This document shows, piece after piece, positions 9,952 through 18,067 of a stretch of 64,000 nucleotides of DNA. Each line of letters begins with the position of its first letter. Position 1 is the first letter of the stretch. Source of the DNA: Aminobacter niigataensis. GTDB taxonomy: Bacteria; Pseudomonadota; Alphaproteobacteria; Rhizobiales; Rhizobiaceae. The stretch lies in contig NZ_JACHOT010000001.1 in NCBI RefSeq assembly GCF_014200015.1, positions 806,001-870,000 of the forward strand, written 5' to 3'. A program made the position numbers and the translations under genes. A model generated the notes under the pieces. The model was not told the origin of the DNA, ran no database searches, and saw only the letters and a list, made by a program, of their open reading frames with translations.

Positions 9952-10658
9952 ACCAGCACCGCCTTGCGCGCCTCTGAGAAGAACTGGCGCCGTATCAGCA
10001 CGCCCAGCAGGATGACCGTGGTGAGGAAAAAGACGCGCGGGTCGATGAACCAGCCGAGATAGCCGATCGAGAAGAAAACCCCGCGCAGGCCGGCGTTGAA
10101 ATGCTTGCCGGCCAGCTGGTTCATGCGCGTCGCCCGCAATACCGCGGTTTCGATGGCGGCATCAGGCTCGCTGCGGGAGCCGAGTTGGGGCACCGCGCCA
10201 ATCAGAATCGAGCAGTAGTTGAACAGCCTGTAAGCCCAGCCGAACTTGAAGAACGAATAGGCCAGGATGATGATCAGGCCGATGACCTTGATCTCGAACA
10301 GCGGACGCGCGGTGGCGCCTGCCAGGGGCACGTCGCTCAATATGGCCAGCACGCGGTCGGAGGCGCCGAGCAGGGCGAAGCAGCCGCCGACGGCGATCAG
10401 CGAGCTCGAGGCAAAAAAGGCGGTGCCCTGCTGCAACCCGTTCATGATCGAGGTGTCGACGATCCTGACCTCGCGCCGGGCCATCGTCGCCATCCAGGCG
10501 GCGCGCTGCGCGTTCATCGCCCGCGTCAGCGACAGGCGCCTGACGATATGCCCCTCGGCGCCAAGCGCATGGAAGATCCAGCCGGCGAGGAAGAACGCCA
10601 GTGCCGCAATGTCGAGACCGCTCAGAGGGCCGGTCATGGAGAAGGAATCGCCGATCAT
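9900..10658 (-). CDS. DUF599-family membrane protein
   Basis: About 252 aa from ATG 10658 (an upstream TTG at 10667 or an internal ATG at 10637 are alternatives). Four hydrophobic segments are visible: LDIAALAFFLAGWIF, FFASSSLIAVGGCFALLG, IKVIGLIIILAYSFFKFGWA and a C-terminal RVFFLTTVILLGVLI. The DUF599 landmarks RRxVRIVDTSIMNGLQQGTAFFAS, FKFGWAYRLFNYCSILIGAVP and HFNAGLRGVFFSIGYLGWF are clear. Function unknown. Confidence 0.88.
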   Translation of the reverse strand: MIGDSFSMTGPLSGLDIAALAFFLAGWIFHALGAEGHIVRRLSLTRAMNAQRAAWMATMARREVRIVDTSIMNGLQQGTAFFASSSLIAVGGCFALLGASDRVLAILSDVPLAGATARPLFEIKVIGLIIILAYSFFKFGWAYRLFNYCSILIGAVPQLGSRSEPDAAIETAVLRATRMNQLAGKHFNAGLRGVFFSIGYLGWFIDPRVFFLTTVILLGVLIRRQFFSEARKAVLVQDSGPGNGLSIRPDSQ

Positions 10659-10786
10659 TGGTCTCAAACTAGCATGGCCGTTAGCCGGAATTCGAGTGCG
10701 CCCGTTCGCCGTGGTGTCGTCACAGGTGTTTAAGATCCGTGAACGGCCAATTTGGCATAAGTAACTGATTTAATTAAAATTGGATT

Positions 10787-10815
10787 GATATGTGCATGGC
10801 TGCCATGCACATATC
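10787..10815. repeat. 29-bp palindrome (14-1-14)
   Basis: Arms GATATGTGCATGGC (10787-10800) and its exact complement (10802-10815) flank a single T. An AT-rich tract (10768-10785) lies immediately upstream. It could be a strong operator or an RNA hairpin; see the finding on this region. Confidence 0.85.
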
Positions 10816-10946
10816 GCCACGCTTTGGCCATTTTTTGCAGTTGCGAACATGCCGGCAAAGTCGTATCCAGCAGTCCCACTCGGGACGAGCTGGAATGGCG
10901 GGAAGCACCGCCTGCTCGCCGAACGAAAAGGGTCTTGCGATACATC

Positions 10947-11078
10947 ATGGATGACGGCGTTCAGAAATCCTGCTGGGGCCTTACGGCCAAGGCAGTGGTT
11001 GGCTTTGCGGTTTTTCTCCTTCTTGCCTGGCTTGTCAGCGGCGGCGCCGAAAAGGCGGCAGTCGTGGCAGGCGGCTGA
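10947..11078 (+). CDS. Small hypothetical membrane protein (43 aa)
   Basis: ATG 10947 opens a 43-codon ORF with one TM helix (about residues 16-33, AVVGFAVFLLLAWLVSGG). The ribosome site is weak (AAAAGGG about 17 nt upstream). A strong intrinsic terminator begins 25 nt after the stop, which supports transcription through the ORF. A longer in-frame reading from 10785 would run through the upstream palindrome and is less likely. No family recognised; it could also be part of a non-coding transcript. Confidence 0.4.
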   Translation: MDDGVQKSCWGLTAKAVVGFAVFLLLAWLVSGGAEKAAVVAGG

Positions 11079-11102
11079 TCTCTTACCCTCAGGATTGGAT
11101 AC

Positions 11103-11129
11103 AAAAAGCGCGGCCTGGCCGCGCTTTTT
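11103..11129 (+). terminator. Intrinsic terminator
   Basis: AAAAAGCGCGGCC paired with GGCCGCGCTTTTT (11103-11115 and 11117-11129): a GC-rich stem ending in five T. Symmetry means it could work on both strands, but only the plus strand has a candidate transcript entering it. Confidence 0.85.
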
Positions 11130-11275
11130 GCGTTAGGGCCTTGCGTAAAGCTCATCGATTTTCCAAATGTCGCGCGCTGAGCACGCAGCGTCGGATCGCG
11201 CCTAGCTCAGCACGTGAAAAGGGCGGAATGATCGTATACATATGCGACTGAAGCCGCCGTCGCAGGGAGTGAGAT

Positions 11276-12679
11276 TTGTTTCTTTCGGTATTCGACCTGT
11301 TCAAGATCGGCATTGGTCCGTCGAGTTCGCACACGATGGGGCCGATGACGGCCGCAGCGCGCTTCCTTGATGAGATTTTGAGTGGCGACTGGCCGCGCCC
11401 GGCAGGCGCCAAGGTCGACCGCGTCGGTGCGAGCCTGCATGGCTCGCTGGCCTATACCGGCGTCGGCCATGGCACCGACCGCGCCGTCATGCTGGGCCTT
11501 TTCGGCCTGACGCCCGTCACGGTGGATCCCGATCAGACCGACGCCATCGTCGAGCAGATTACTGGCGACAAGCGGGTCTCGCCGCCCGGACATCCGTCCT
11601 ATCGCTTCGACCCGGCCGTCGACCTCGTGCTCGACAAGAAGACGCCGCTGCTCGGCCATGCCAACGGAATGGCCTTCTATGCCTATGATGGCGGCGACCG
11701 GCTGCTGCTCAAGCGCATCTACTACTCGATCGGCGGCGGCTTCGTCGTCTCCGAGGAAGAACTGCAGCGCATGAAGGCCAAGACCGCGGCTCCCGCTGCG
11801 GGCAAGCGCGTGCCTTATCCATTTGCCAATGCCGTCGACATGCTGGCCATGGCGTCGCGCAGCGGGCTTTCCATCGCCGAGATGAAGCGGGCCAATGAAG
11901 AAACCCATATGGCGCGCGCCGACCTTGACGCCGGCCTGGATGCGGTCTGGGACGCGATGAGCCGCTGCATCGACCGGGGCCTGTCGCAGGACGGCATCAT
12001 GCCCGGCGGGCTGAAAGTCCGCCGCCGCGCCCGCCAGCTACACGAGAAGCTGCAGGAGCAGTGGAGCCAGAACCGGCCCAATCCGCTGCTCGCCAACGAC
12101 TGGCTGTCGATCTACGCCATGGCCGTCAACGAGGAGAACGCCGCCGGTGGTCGCGTCGTCACGGCACCTACCAATGGTGCTGCAGGCACCTTGCCCGCCG
12201 TGCTGCGCTACTGGCTGCATTTCCATGTCGAGGCCGACAAGGATAGCATCCGCGACTTCCTGCTGACTGCGGCTGCCGTCGGCGGCATCATCAAGACCAA
12301 TGCTTCGATCTCCGGCGCCGAAGTCGGATGCCAGGGCGAGGTGGGCTCGGCTTCGGCGATGGCCGCGGCAGGTCTGTGCGCCGTCATGGGTGGAACACCG
12401 GAGCAAGTGGAGAACGCTGCCGAAATCGCGCTCGAGCACCATCTTGGCATGACCTGCGACCCGGTTGGCGGCCTCGTCCAGGTACCGTGCATCGAGCGCA
12501 ACGCGCTTGGCGCGGTCAAGGCGGTCACGGCAGCGTCGCTCGCCATCAAGGGCGACGGCAAGCACTTCGTGCCGCTGGATGCTGCCATCGAGACGATGCG
12601 CCAGACCGGCATGGACATGAGCGAAAAGTACAAGGAAACCAGCCTCGGCGGTCTCGCAGTCAACGTCGTCGAGTGCTGA
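11276..12679 (+). CDS. sdaA: L-serine ammonia-lyase (iron-sulfur type)
   Basis: 467 aa, TTG start at 11276 after [29 protein letters not shown] is the standard N-terminus. It deaminates L-serine to pyruvate and ammonia using a [4Fe-4S] cluster. The N-terminal beta domain (about 1-155) and C-terminal alpha domain (about 185-467) are fused in one chain. Cluster cysteines are in [18 protein letters not shown] and [18 protein letters not shown]. The upstream sequence holds a GTATAC core (11234-11239) that could bind a GntR-type regulator, but this is weak. Confidence 0.95.
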   Translation: MFLSVFDLFKIGIGPSSSHTMGPMTAAARFLDEILSGDWPRPAGAKVDRVGASLHGSLAYTGVGHGTDRAVMLGLFGLTPVTVDPDQTDAIVEQITGDKRVSPPGHPSYRFDPAVDLVLDKKTPLLGHANGMAFYAYDGGDRLLLKRIYYSIGGGFVVSEEELQRMKAKTAAPAAGKRVPYPFANAVDMLAMASRSGLSIAEMKRANEETHMARADLDAGLDAVWDAMSRCIDRGLSQDGIMPGGLKVRRRARQLHEKLQEQWSQNRPNPLLANDWLSIYAMAVNEENAAGGRVVTAPTNGAAGTLPAVLRYWLHFHVEADKDSIRDFLLTAAAVGGIIKTNASISGAEVGCQGEVGSASAMAAAGLCAVMGGTPEQVENAAEIALEHHLGMTCDPVGGLVQVPCIERNALGAVKAVTAASLAIKGDGKHFVPLDAAIETMRQTGMDMSEKYKETSLGGLAVNVVEC

Positions 12680-12687
12680 CCGCCAAC

Positions 12688-12727
12688 TAGTACCAAAATT
12701 TGCATCCGGTACTGGTTTTTGGTACTA
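12688..12727. promoter_or_regulatory. Candidate HicAB operator: inverted repeat
   Basis: TAGTACCAAAA (12688-12698) and its exact complement TTTTGGTACTA (12717-12727) are separated by 18 bp, ending 6 bp before the hicA start. A third GGTACT copy sits inside (12709-12714). This spacing suits a dimeric ribbon-helix-helix repressor such as the downstream HicB. Confidence 0.7.
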
Positions 12728-12733
12728 TTCGCC

Positions 12734-12994
12734 ATGGCGTTGAAGCGGCGGCATCAAGCAACGTTGGAGCAGGTATTTGCACGGCCCGTCAGCGGGTCGG
12801 TGAGGTGGTCCGACGTCGAAGCGCTCTTTGTCGCCCTTGGTGCCGAAGTAAGTGAACGAGAAGGTTCGCGCGTCGGCGTTTTCCTGTTTGGCGAGGTGCG
12901 AGTATTTCACCGCCCGCACCCGACGCCCGACACGGATAAGGGTGCTCTCGCCAGTATCAGGAAATGGCTTGAGAGCCATGGAGTGAAGCCATGA
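12734..12994 (+). CDS. HicA-like toxin of a type II toxin-antitoxin pair
   Basis: 86 aa from ATG 12734. It has the HicA (YcfA) small double-stranded-RNA-binding-like fold: helix RWSDVEALFVALGA (25-37), strands EGSRVGVFLFGEVRVFHRPHP (43-63) and C-terminal helix ALASIRKWLESHGV. HicA proteins are translation-independent mRNases. The GSHH-type histidine used by many HicA toxins is replaced by GSRVGVF, while HRPHP (59-63) is retained, so activity should be tested rather than assumed. It overlaps the antitoxin gene by ATGA. Confidence 0.85.
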   Translation: MALKRRHQATLEQVFARPVSGSVRWSDVEALFVALGAEVSEREGSRVGVFLFGEVRVFHRPHPTPDTDKGALASIRKWLESHGVKP

Positions 12995-13329
12995 AGAATG
13001 TCCTGGAGATCGACGGTCACAAGGCCGTGCTGTCGTTCGATCCCGAGATCGGCATGATCCGGGGGGAGTTTCTGGGGTTGTCAGGTGGCGCCGACTTCTA
13101 TGCCGGCAGCGTTGAACAGCTTGAATTGGAGGGACGGAAGTCTCTGGAGGTGTTCCTGGAGATGTGCCGCGAGAAAGGTATAGAGCCATTCCGCGAGTTT
13201 TCGGGCCGGTTCAATGTCCGTCTCGACCCCAAGATGCATGAGGCAGCAGTGGTGGCGGCTGCCGCAGAGAACAAGAGCTTGAACGAGTGGGTTGCCGAGG
13301 CAATTGAACGTGCCGCTGACGCCGCCTGA
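12991..13329 (+). CDS. HicB-family antitoxin
   Basis: 112 aa. The N-terminal part (about 1-75) has the HicB degenerate RNase H-like fold (FDPEIGMIRGEFLGLSGGADFYAGSVEQL, and a CREKGIEP turn). The C-terminus carries an Arc-type ribbon-helix-helix (GRFNVRLDPKMHEAAVVAAAAENKSLNEWVAEAIERA, about 72-108), indicating direct DNA binding and autorepression. Toxin-first order with 4-bp overlap is typical of hicAB. Confidence 0.88.
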   Translation: MKNVLEIDGHKAVLSFDPEIGMIRGEFLGLSGGADFYAGSVEQLELEGRKSLEVFLEMCREKGIEPFREFSGRFNVRLDPKMHEAAVVAAAAENKSLNEWVAEAIERAADAA

Positions 13330-13396
13330 CGGTTCCGCCTGTGCAAAACCGTAGCCGGCGTTGAATGCGCCGGCTGGAGCCGCTAGTTTTCGAGCC

Positions 13397-13834
13397 ATGT
13401 CACTGAACCTGATCAAGCTCTGCGTCGGCTGCGACAGCGTCGAGGACCTCGAAGAATGGATCGCCTTCCGCCTCGATGAGCGCCGCCGCGCCGGCGAACC
13501 GGTCGAGCAGTTCCACACCACCCGCATGGTGCCGACGCGCGCCGCCGAACTCACCCAAGGCGGATCGCTGTACTGGGTCATCAAGGGCAACGTACAGTGC
13601 CGCCAGCGCCTGCTCGAGATCCGCCCCTTCACCGATTCCGAGGGCATTGGCCGCTGCCACCTCATCCTTGAGCCGACCGTCGTGCGTACCGACTGGCAGC
13701 CGCGCCGCGCGTTCCAGGGCTGGCGCTACCTCAAGCTAGCCGATGCGCCGGTGGATCTTGGCCAGGGCAATGCCGCGCTCGCCGAAATGCCGCCAAAGCT
13801 GCGCCTGGAGCTGGCGGAACTCGGCCTGCTTTAG
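13397..13834 (+). CDS. DUF1489-family protein
   Basis: 145 aa from ATG 13397. MSLNLIKLCVGCDSVEDLEEW and HTTRMVPTRAAELTQGGSLYWVIKG, RQRLLEIRPF and RCHLILEPTVVRTDWQPRRAFQGWRYL match the DUF1489 family that is widespread in alphaproteobacteria. Function unknown. Cytoplasmic; no signal or TM segment. Confidence 0.9.
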   Translation: MSLNLIKLCVGCDSVEDLEEWIAFRLDERRRAGEPVEQFHTTRMVPTRAAELTQGGSLYWVIKGNVQCRQRLLEIRPFTDSEGIGRCHLILEPTVVRTDWQPRRAFQGWRYLKLADAPVDLGQGNAALAEMPPKLRLELAELGLL

Positions 13835-13900
13835 CTCAGGCACGGCATCTCGCAACGACGGGCTTGCAAGCAATCGCGCGCCGCCACATCTTCTTTGCAA

Positions 13901-14632
13901 ATGAGCGACGAAAACAAGCCCCCGGTTACGTCCGCCAATCGTCCACCGGCAGAGCGCCGTTCGGATGCTGCAGCCATCGACGCGTTTGTTCGCCAGGCGC
14001 GCGCGCTTGCTCCGGGCAAGGCTGGCGGCCGGCTTATCCTGGCGCTCGACGCGACGATGAGCCGGCAACCGACCTGGGACCTCGCCTGCGAGCTTCAGGG
14101 CCAGATGTTCGATGCCGTCGGCAAGACCGGCAGGCTGAACGTGCAGCTGGTCTACTTTCGCGGGTTGGGTGAATGCCGGGCGTCGAAATTCGTGGCGGAG
14201 ACGGGCTCCCTCAAGAACCTCATGACCTCGATCCAGTGCCGCAGCGGCCAGACACAGGTGGGCAAGGTGCTTGCCCATGCGCTCAAGGAAACCTCCACCG
14301 TCAAGGTCGATGCGCTGGTCTATATCGGCGATGCGATGGAAGAAAACATCGACGAACTGGCCGAGAAGGCCGGACGGCTGGGCCTGCACGGTGTGCCGGC
14401 CTTTGTCTTCCAGGAGGGGCACGACGCCGAGGCTGAGCGCGCCTTCAAGGAGATTGCCCGGCTTTCCAAGGGGGCGTGGTTCCGATTCGACAGCAAGGCG
14501 GCTGCGACCTTGTTGAAACTGCTGTCGGCCGTGGCTGTCTTTGCTACCGGTGGAATCAAGGCGCTCGAGGCGAGGGGGCGCCCCGAGGACATACTGATGA
14601 TCGAGCATTTGAGGAGCGGCAAGGCACCATGA
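13901..14632 (+). CDS. VWA-like domain protein paired with a DnaJ protein
   Basis: 243 aa from ATG 13901. After a disordered proline/arginine-rich start, residues about 45-240 look like a von Willebrand A-like fold: RLILALDATMSRQPTWDLACELQGQMF, then LNVQLVYFRG, SIQCRSGQTQVGKVLAHAL and VDALVYIGDAMEENID. The metal site is D-A-T-M-S rather than D-x-S-x-S, a conservative variant. The stop overlaps the DnaJ gene (ATGA), so the two proteins probably work together. Exact role unknown. Confidence 0.75.
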   Translation: MSDENKPPVTSANRPPAERRSDAAAIDAFVRQARALAPGKAGGRLILALDATMSRQPTWDLACELQGQMFDAVGKTGRLNVQLVYFRGLGECRASKFVAETGSLKNLMTSIQCRSGQTQVGKVLAHALKETSTVKVDALVYIGDAMEENIDELAEKAGRLGLHGVPAFVFQEGHDAEAERAFKEIARLSKGAWFRFDSKAAATLLKLLSAVAVFATGGIKALEARGRPEDILMIEHLRSGKAP

Positions 14633-15324
14633 CAGTCTTTGCCGTAATCGCAGCCATCCTGATTTTTGCCGGCCTTGTGACCACTGCTTTCCTGCGTGCC
14701 GACGCCAGCCAACTCGCGCGGGTGCTGAAGCTGGCAGGGCCGCTCGTGCTGGGGCTCGTCGGCGTGGTGCTGCTGCTGCTCGGGCGAGCGGCTATCGGTG
14801 GCGGGCTGATCTCGGCGGCCCTGGCCTGGTATGCAGCGGGGGGCCGGGGGCGTTCAGCCGGCAAGACGCCGGGGCGGCGCTCGACCGTGCGTACGGCAGC
14901 TCTCGAAATGGAGCTGGACCACGACACCGGCGGCTTGCAGGGCGTCGTGTTGGCCGGCCGCGAAGAGGGCAAATCGCTGTCTTCGCTAGGCCTCGTCGAA
15001 CTCAAGGCGCTTTGCAGGGAGCTTTCCGGGGATCCGGAAAGCCTCCAGCTACTTGAGACCTACCTTGACGGCAGGTTTCCCGCCTGGCGCGAAGACGCGA
15101 AGCCTGACGGTGACGACGGGCTGCGTGTTCCGCCAGGTTCTGGCGCCATGACTAAGGAGGAGGCCTACAAGGTCCTTGGTCTTGAAGCGGGGGCCGCCGC
15201 GGCGGATGTCCGCAAGGCGCATCGACGACTGATTCAGCGCTTGCATCCCGACCTGGGTGGCTCGTCGTTCCTCGCGGCGAGGATCAACGAAGCCAAGGAC
15301 GTCCTTCTCTCCGATCATCACTAA
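14629..15324 (+). CDS. Membrane-anchored J-domain protein
   Basis: 231 aa from ATG 14629. Two N-terminal TM segments (about 1-19 and 30-57) precede a cytoplasmic linker (about 62-170) and a C-terminal J domain (about 175-231: EEAYKVLGLEAGAA..RKAHRRLIQRLHPDLGGS) with the HPD motif that stimulates DnaK ATPase. The C-terminal placement of the J domain behind TM helices resembles Tim14-like proteins. Translationally coupled to the upstream VWA-like gene; client unknown. Confidence 0.88.
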   Translation: MTVFAVIAAILIFAGLVTTAFLRADASQLARVLKLAGPLVLGLVGVVLLLLGRAAIGGGLISAALAWYAAGGRGRSAGKTPGRRSTVRTAALEMELDHDTGGLQGVVLAGREEGKSLSSLGLVELKALCRELSGDPESLQLLETYLDGRFPAWREDAKPDGDDGLRVPPGSGAMTKEEAYKVLGLEAGAAAADVRKAHRRLIQRLHPDLGGSSFLAARINEAKDVLLSDHH

Positions 15325-15367
15325 CTCTCCTTCGACACACAACTTTTCCAGGAGGTTGGCAGGGCGC

Positions 15368-16855
15368 CTACTGCGCGACGGCGTAGCAGGCGATCTTCTT
15401 CTTCTTCAGCGCGTTGCAGGCGTTCCAGGCGGAATCCTTGGATTCGAAGCCGGCAAAGCGGGCACGGAAGTAGGTCACGCCGCCCTTTTCGAAGGGCACG
15501 GTATAGGCGGATGCGTCGGCGAGAACCTGCGGCACCCGCTTGGCGGTCTTGTCGAGGATTGCGCGCGCTTCGCCGTCGCTCGGGGAGGAGGCAACCTGGA
15601 TGGCCCAGCCGGATGGAATCGACGCGGTCTTCATCTGGTCCAGTGCCGCCACGGCAGGGGCCGGCTCGGCATAGGCCTGCTCGACAGCTTCCGCTGCCGG
15701 GGCGCGGTCCTTCGGCTTGCGGATCTGGAAAGGAATGTTGGCGCCGAAGCGCTCGGCCGAGGCCATGGCGATCTTGGGCTTGCTGGCGAGTCCGATGGTC
15801 GGCTTGGGGGCAGGCACCGCGGCTGTCACGACTTCTTCCTCGACTGCCATTTCATCGTCGGAGATGGCTTCCGCGACTTCGACCTGTTCGGCCATGGGAC
15901 GGGTATCGGGCGTCGGTACGTTGCGCTTGGGCAATGCGACACTGGCCGTCTTCACTTCCGGCATTGGAGTGTCGGTCTTGGCGATCAGGTCGCCACCGCC
16001 GCGCCTGGAGGCCTGCGGCATGTAGGTCTTGATCAGTTCCGCCATCTTGTTGTCGCGGCTGGCACCGCTGGTGCCGCCGAGAACCACGGCCACCAGGCTG
16101 CGATTGCCGTCCTGGACCGACGAAACGAGGTTGAAGCCGGACGCGCGGGTGTAGCCTGTCTTGATGCCATCGACGCCCTTCACGCGGCCGAGAAGCCGAT
16201 TGTGGTTGGCAATGCGCTGGCGACCGAAGGCGAAGCTGCGGGTCGAGAAGTAGCCGTAGTACTGCGGATAATGCTCGCGCAGCGCGATGCCGAGCTTGGC
16301 CATGTCGCGCGCGGTGGTGAACTGCGCGGTGTTTGGCAAGCCGTTGGCGTTGCGGAAAACGGTGCCCTTCATGCCGAGGCTGCGTGCCTTGGCGGTCATC
16401 ATCCGCGCGAAATTCTCCTCGGAGCCGCCGATCATCTCGCCAAGCGCGGTCGAGGCGTCATTGGCCGAGCGCGTGATCAGCGACAGGATGGCCGCTTCGA
16501 CGGTAATGGAACCGCCTGCCTTGACGCCGATCTTGGTCGGCGGCTCGGCTGCGGCGTTCTTTGAGAACACGACCTTGCTGTCCTTCTTGATACGGCCTTT
16601 CGAAAGGGCCTCGAAGGTCAGGTAGAGCGTCATCATCTTGGTCAGCGACGCAGGATAACGGCGCGAATCCGCGCTCGACGAGTGGAGCGTCTCGCCGGTG
16701 TTCGCATCGATGACGATCGCCGCGTAGCGACTGTCTTTTGCAGCGGAGGCTGGCGCCGCCGAACTCAGGCCGATGGCCGCCGCGATGGTGAAAACCACGA
16801 ATGATTTTAAGGAGAAGGCTGTCTTTTTGACTTTGCCCGGCAACGCTTGACGCAC
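15368..16855 (-). CDS. Serine-type D-alanyl-D-alanine carboxypeptidase with SPOR domain
   Basis: 495 aa. Signal peptide at 1-38 (cut after ASA), then a penicillin-binding protein 5-type catalytic domain with S-x-x-K in YPASLTKMM, S-x-N in SANDAST and K-T-G in IKTGYTRASGFNLVSS. A long disordered linker (about 290-405) leads to a C-terminal SPOR domain (about 413-495, WAIQVASSPSDGEARAIL...) that binds denuded septal peptidoglycan. It trims the stem pentapeptide in the periplasm; the SPOR tail predicts recruitment to the division site. Confidence 0.93.
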   Translation of the reverse strand: MRQALPGKVKKTAFSLKSFVVFTIAAAIGLSSAAPASAAKDSRYAAIVIDANTGETLHSSSADSRRYPASLTKMMTLYLTFEALSKGRIKKDSKVVFSKNAAAEPPTKIGVKAGGSITVEAAILSLITRSANDASTALGEMIGGSEENFARMMTAKARSLGMKGTVFRNANGLPNTAQFTTARDMAKLGIALREHYPQYYGYFSTRSFAFGRQRIANHNRLLGRVKGVDGIKTGYTRASGFNLVSSVQDGNRSLVAVVLGGTSGASRDNKMAELIKTYMPQASRRGGGDLIAKTDTPMPEVKTASVALPKRNVPTPDTRPMAEQVEVAEAISDDEMAVEEEVVTAAVPAPKPTIGLASKPKIAMASAERFGANIPFQIRKPKDRAPAAEAVEQAYAEPAPAVAALDQMKTASIPSGWAIQVASSPSDGEARAILDKTAKRVPQVLADASAYTVPFEKGGVTYFRARFAGFESKDSAWNACNALKKKKIACYAVAQ

Positions 16856-16931
16856 TGTTACACCCTTGAATTATTGTTGCATTAGGGCGGCAAAGGTTCC
16901 TCCCCGTATCGACGCAACGTAGGGCTACAGC

Positions 16932-16954
16932 GTTACCAATCCGTTTATGGTAAC
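16932..16954. promoter_or_regulatory. Dyad GTTACC-N11-GGTAAC between the carboxypeptidase and phasin genes
   Basis: Six-base arms at 16932-16937 and 16949-16954. It sits 77 bp upstream of the carboxypeptidase start on the minus strand, inside the 269-bp divergent gap. Possible operator; no regulator identified. Confidence 0.35.
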
Positions 16955-17046
16955 CGGCTCGTTCACACTTTTGATCGGGCTTTAGTCTAGTTTTAGGAAA
17001 TCAGGTCGGTGCAGCGCGCCGTAGAAATGACGTCGGGTCAGTTGAC

Positions 17047-17067
17047 ATATTGTGCGCTGCACAATAT
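17047..17067. promoter_or_regulatory. Palindrome ATATTGTGC-GCT-GCACAATAT upstream of the phasin gene
   Basis: Perfect 9-bp arms around GCT, directly after TTGACA (17042-17047), which may be a -35 element. A third half-site GCACAAT follows at 17080-17086. Position 58 bp ahead of the phasin start fits a repressor site; PhaR-type regulators of phasin genes bind GC-centred TGC/GCA dyads, so PhaR is the first candidate. Confidence 0.6.
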
Positions 17068-17124
17068 CTAGGCTGCATCGCACAATCGCATAGCGCAGCG
17101 CTCCCAACCCGAAAGGATGTAGCG

Positions 17125-17454
17125 ATGACCCAGACCTATGAAGATTTCAGCAAATACGGCAAGGAATTCGTCGACACCGGCCTGAAGAGCTTTGCTTCGC
17201 TCTCCAAGGGCGCGCAGGCGATCGCCACCGAGTCGACCGACTACACTAAGAAGAGCTTCGAGGCCGGTGCGGCTACCTTCGAAAAGCTGCTCGGCGTGAA
17301 GTCGATCGAGAAGGCCGTCGAGATCCAGACCGACTATGCCAAGCAGGCCTATGAAGGCTTCGTGGCTGAAGCGACCAAGCTTGGCGAGCTCTATGCCGAG
17401 CTGGCCAAGGACGCCTACAAGCCGTTTGAGTCGCTCGTCGCCAAGGCGAAGTGA
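17125..17454 (+). CDS. Phasin-family protein
   Basis: 109 aa from ATG 17125, with GAAAGGA 10 nt upstream. Almost entirely amphipathic helix, no signal peptide, with the phasin pattern KSFEAGAATFEKLLGVKSIEKAVEIQTDYAKQAYEGFVAEATKLGELYAELAKDAYKPFE (residues about 49-107). Phasins coat polyhydroxyalkanoate granules. Flanked by an upstream palindrome and a downstream intrinsic terminator, so it is a single-gene unit. Confidence 0.92.
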   Translation: MTQTYEDFSKYGKEFVDTGLKSFASLSKGAQAIATESTDYTKKSFEAGAATFEKLLGVKSIEKAVEIQTDYAKQAYEGFVAEATKLGELYAELAKDAYKPFESLVAKAK

Positions 17455-17505
17455 CAGGCTGACACCTGATTTCAGGTAGGCAGGTCGAAAGATCCGCCCG
17501 ACTAG

Positions 17506-17537
17506 ACCCGGTTGCGTCCGCGCAGCCGGGTTTTTTG
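17506..17537 (+). terminator. Intrinsic terminator of the phasin gene
   Basis: CCCGGTTGC (17507-17515) pairs with GCAGCCGGG (17522-17530) with one G-T wobble, followed by six T. Confidence 0.85.
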
Positions 17538-17729
17538 TTTGTCTTTTGTGCCGGCAATTCACGTTTCTGGCAATTCGGGCCCGCTAGCCGCTGTCGCCAT
17601 ATTGTCAGCACGTCAGAAGGGCTTAAAATCCTCGCCGTGACACCTACATGACGAAGTGTGTCGGAATTGATGAAGGGCAGGATCAGATTGACGATTGGCT
17701 TGGATGCCACGAAGCTCGACGTGGCGCGG

Positions 17730-18059
17730 ATGCAGAACGGTGACGAGGGAGGCAACGGTCCAGGCCGAGGCACGGCTGTCATCACCCGTACGAAGACCAA
17801 GACCAAACGGCCGAGCCTCTATCGCGTGCTTATCCTCAACGACGACTACACCCCGATGGAATTCGTCGTGCATGTGCTCGAACGCTTTTTCCAGAAGGAC
17901 AGGGAGGCCGCTACCCGTATCATGTTGCATGTCCATAACCATGGCGTCGGCGAATGCGGGATCTACACGTTCGAAGTGGCCGAGACCAAAGTGTCCCAGG
18001 TCATGGACTTCGCCAGACAGAATCAGCATCCGCTGCAATGCGTGATGGAGAAGAAGTGA
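17730..18059 (+). CDS. clpS: ATP-dependent Clp protease adaptor ClpS
   Basis: 109 aa if started at ATG 17730 (MQNGDEGG), the point where rhizobial ClpS similarity appears to begin; in-frame starts at 17658 (GTG) and 17670 (ATG) would add up to 24 residues. The N-end-rule binding core is present: [24 protein letters not shown], then [23 protein letters not shown]. ClpS delivers N-degron substrates to ClpA. The stop is 8 nt before clpA. Confidence 0.93.
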   Translation: MQNGDEGGNGPGRGTAVITRTKTKTKRPSLYRVLILNDDYTPMEFVVHVLERFFQKDREAATRIMLHVHNHGVGECGIYTFEVAETKVSQVMDFARQNQHPLQCVMEKK

Positions 18060-18067
18060 GGTATTGA

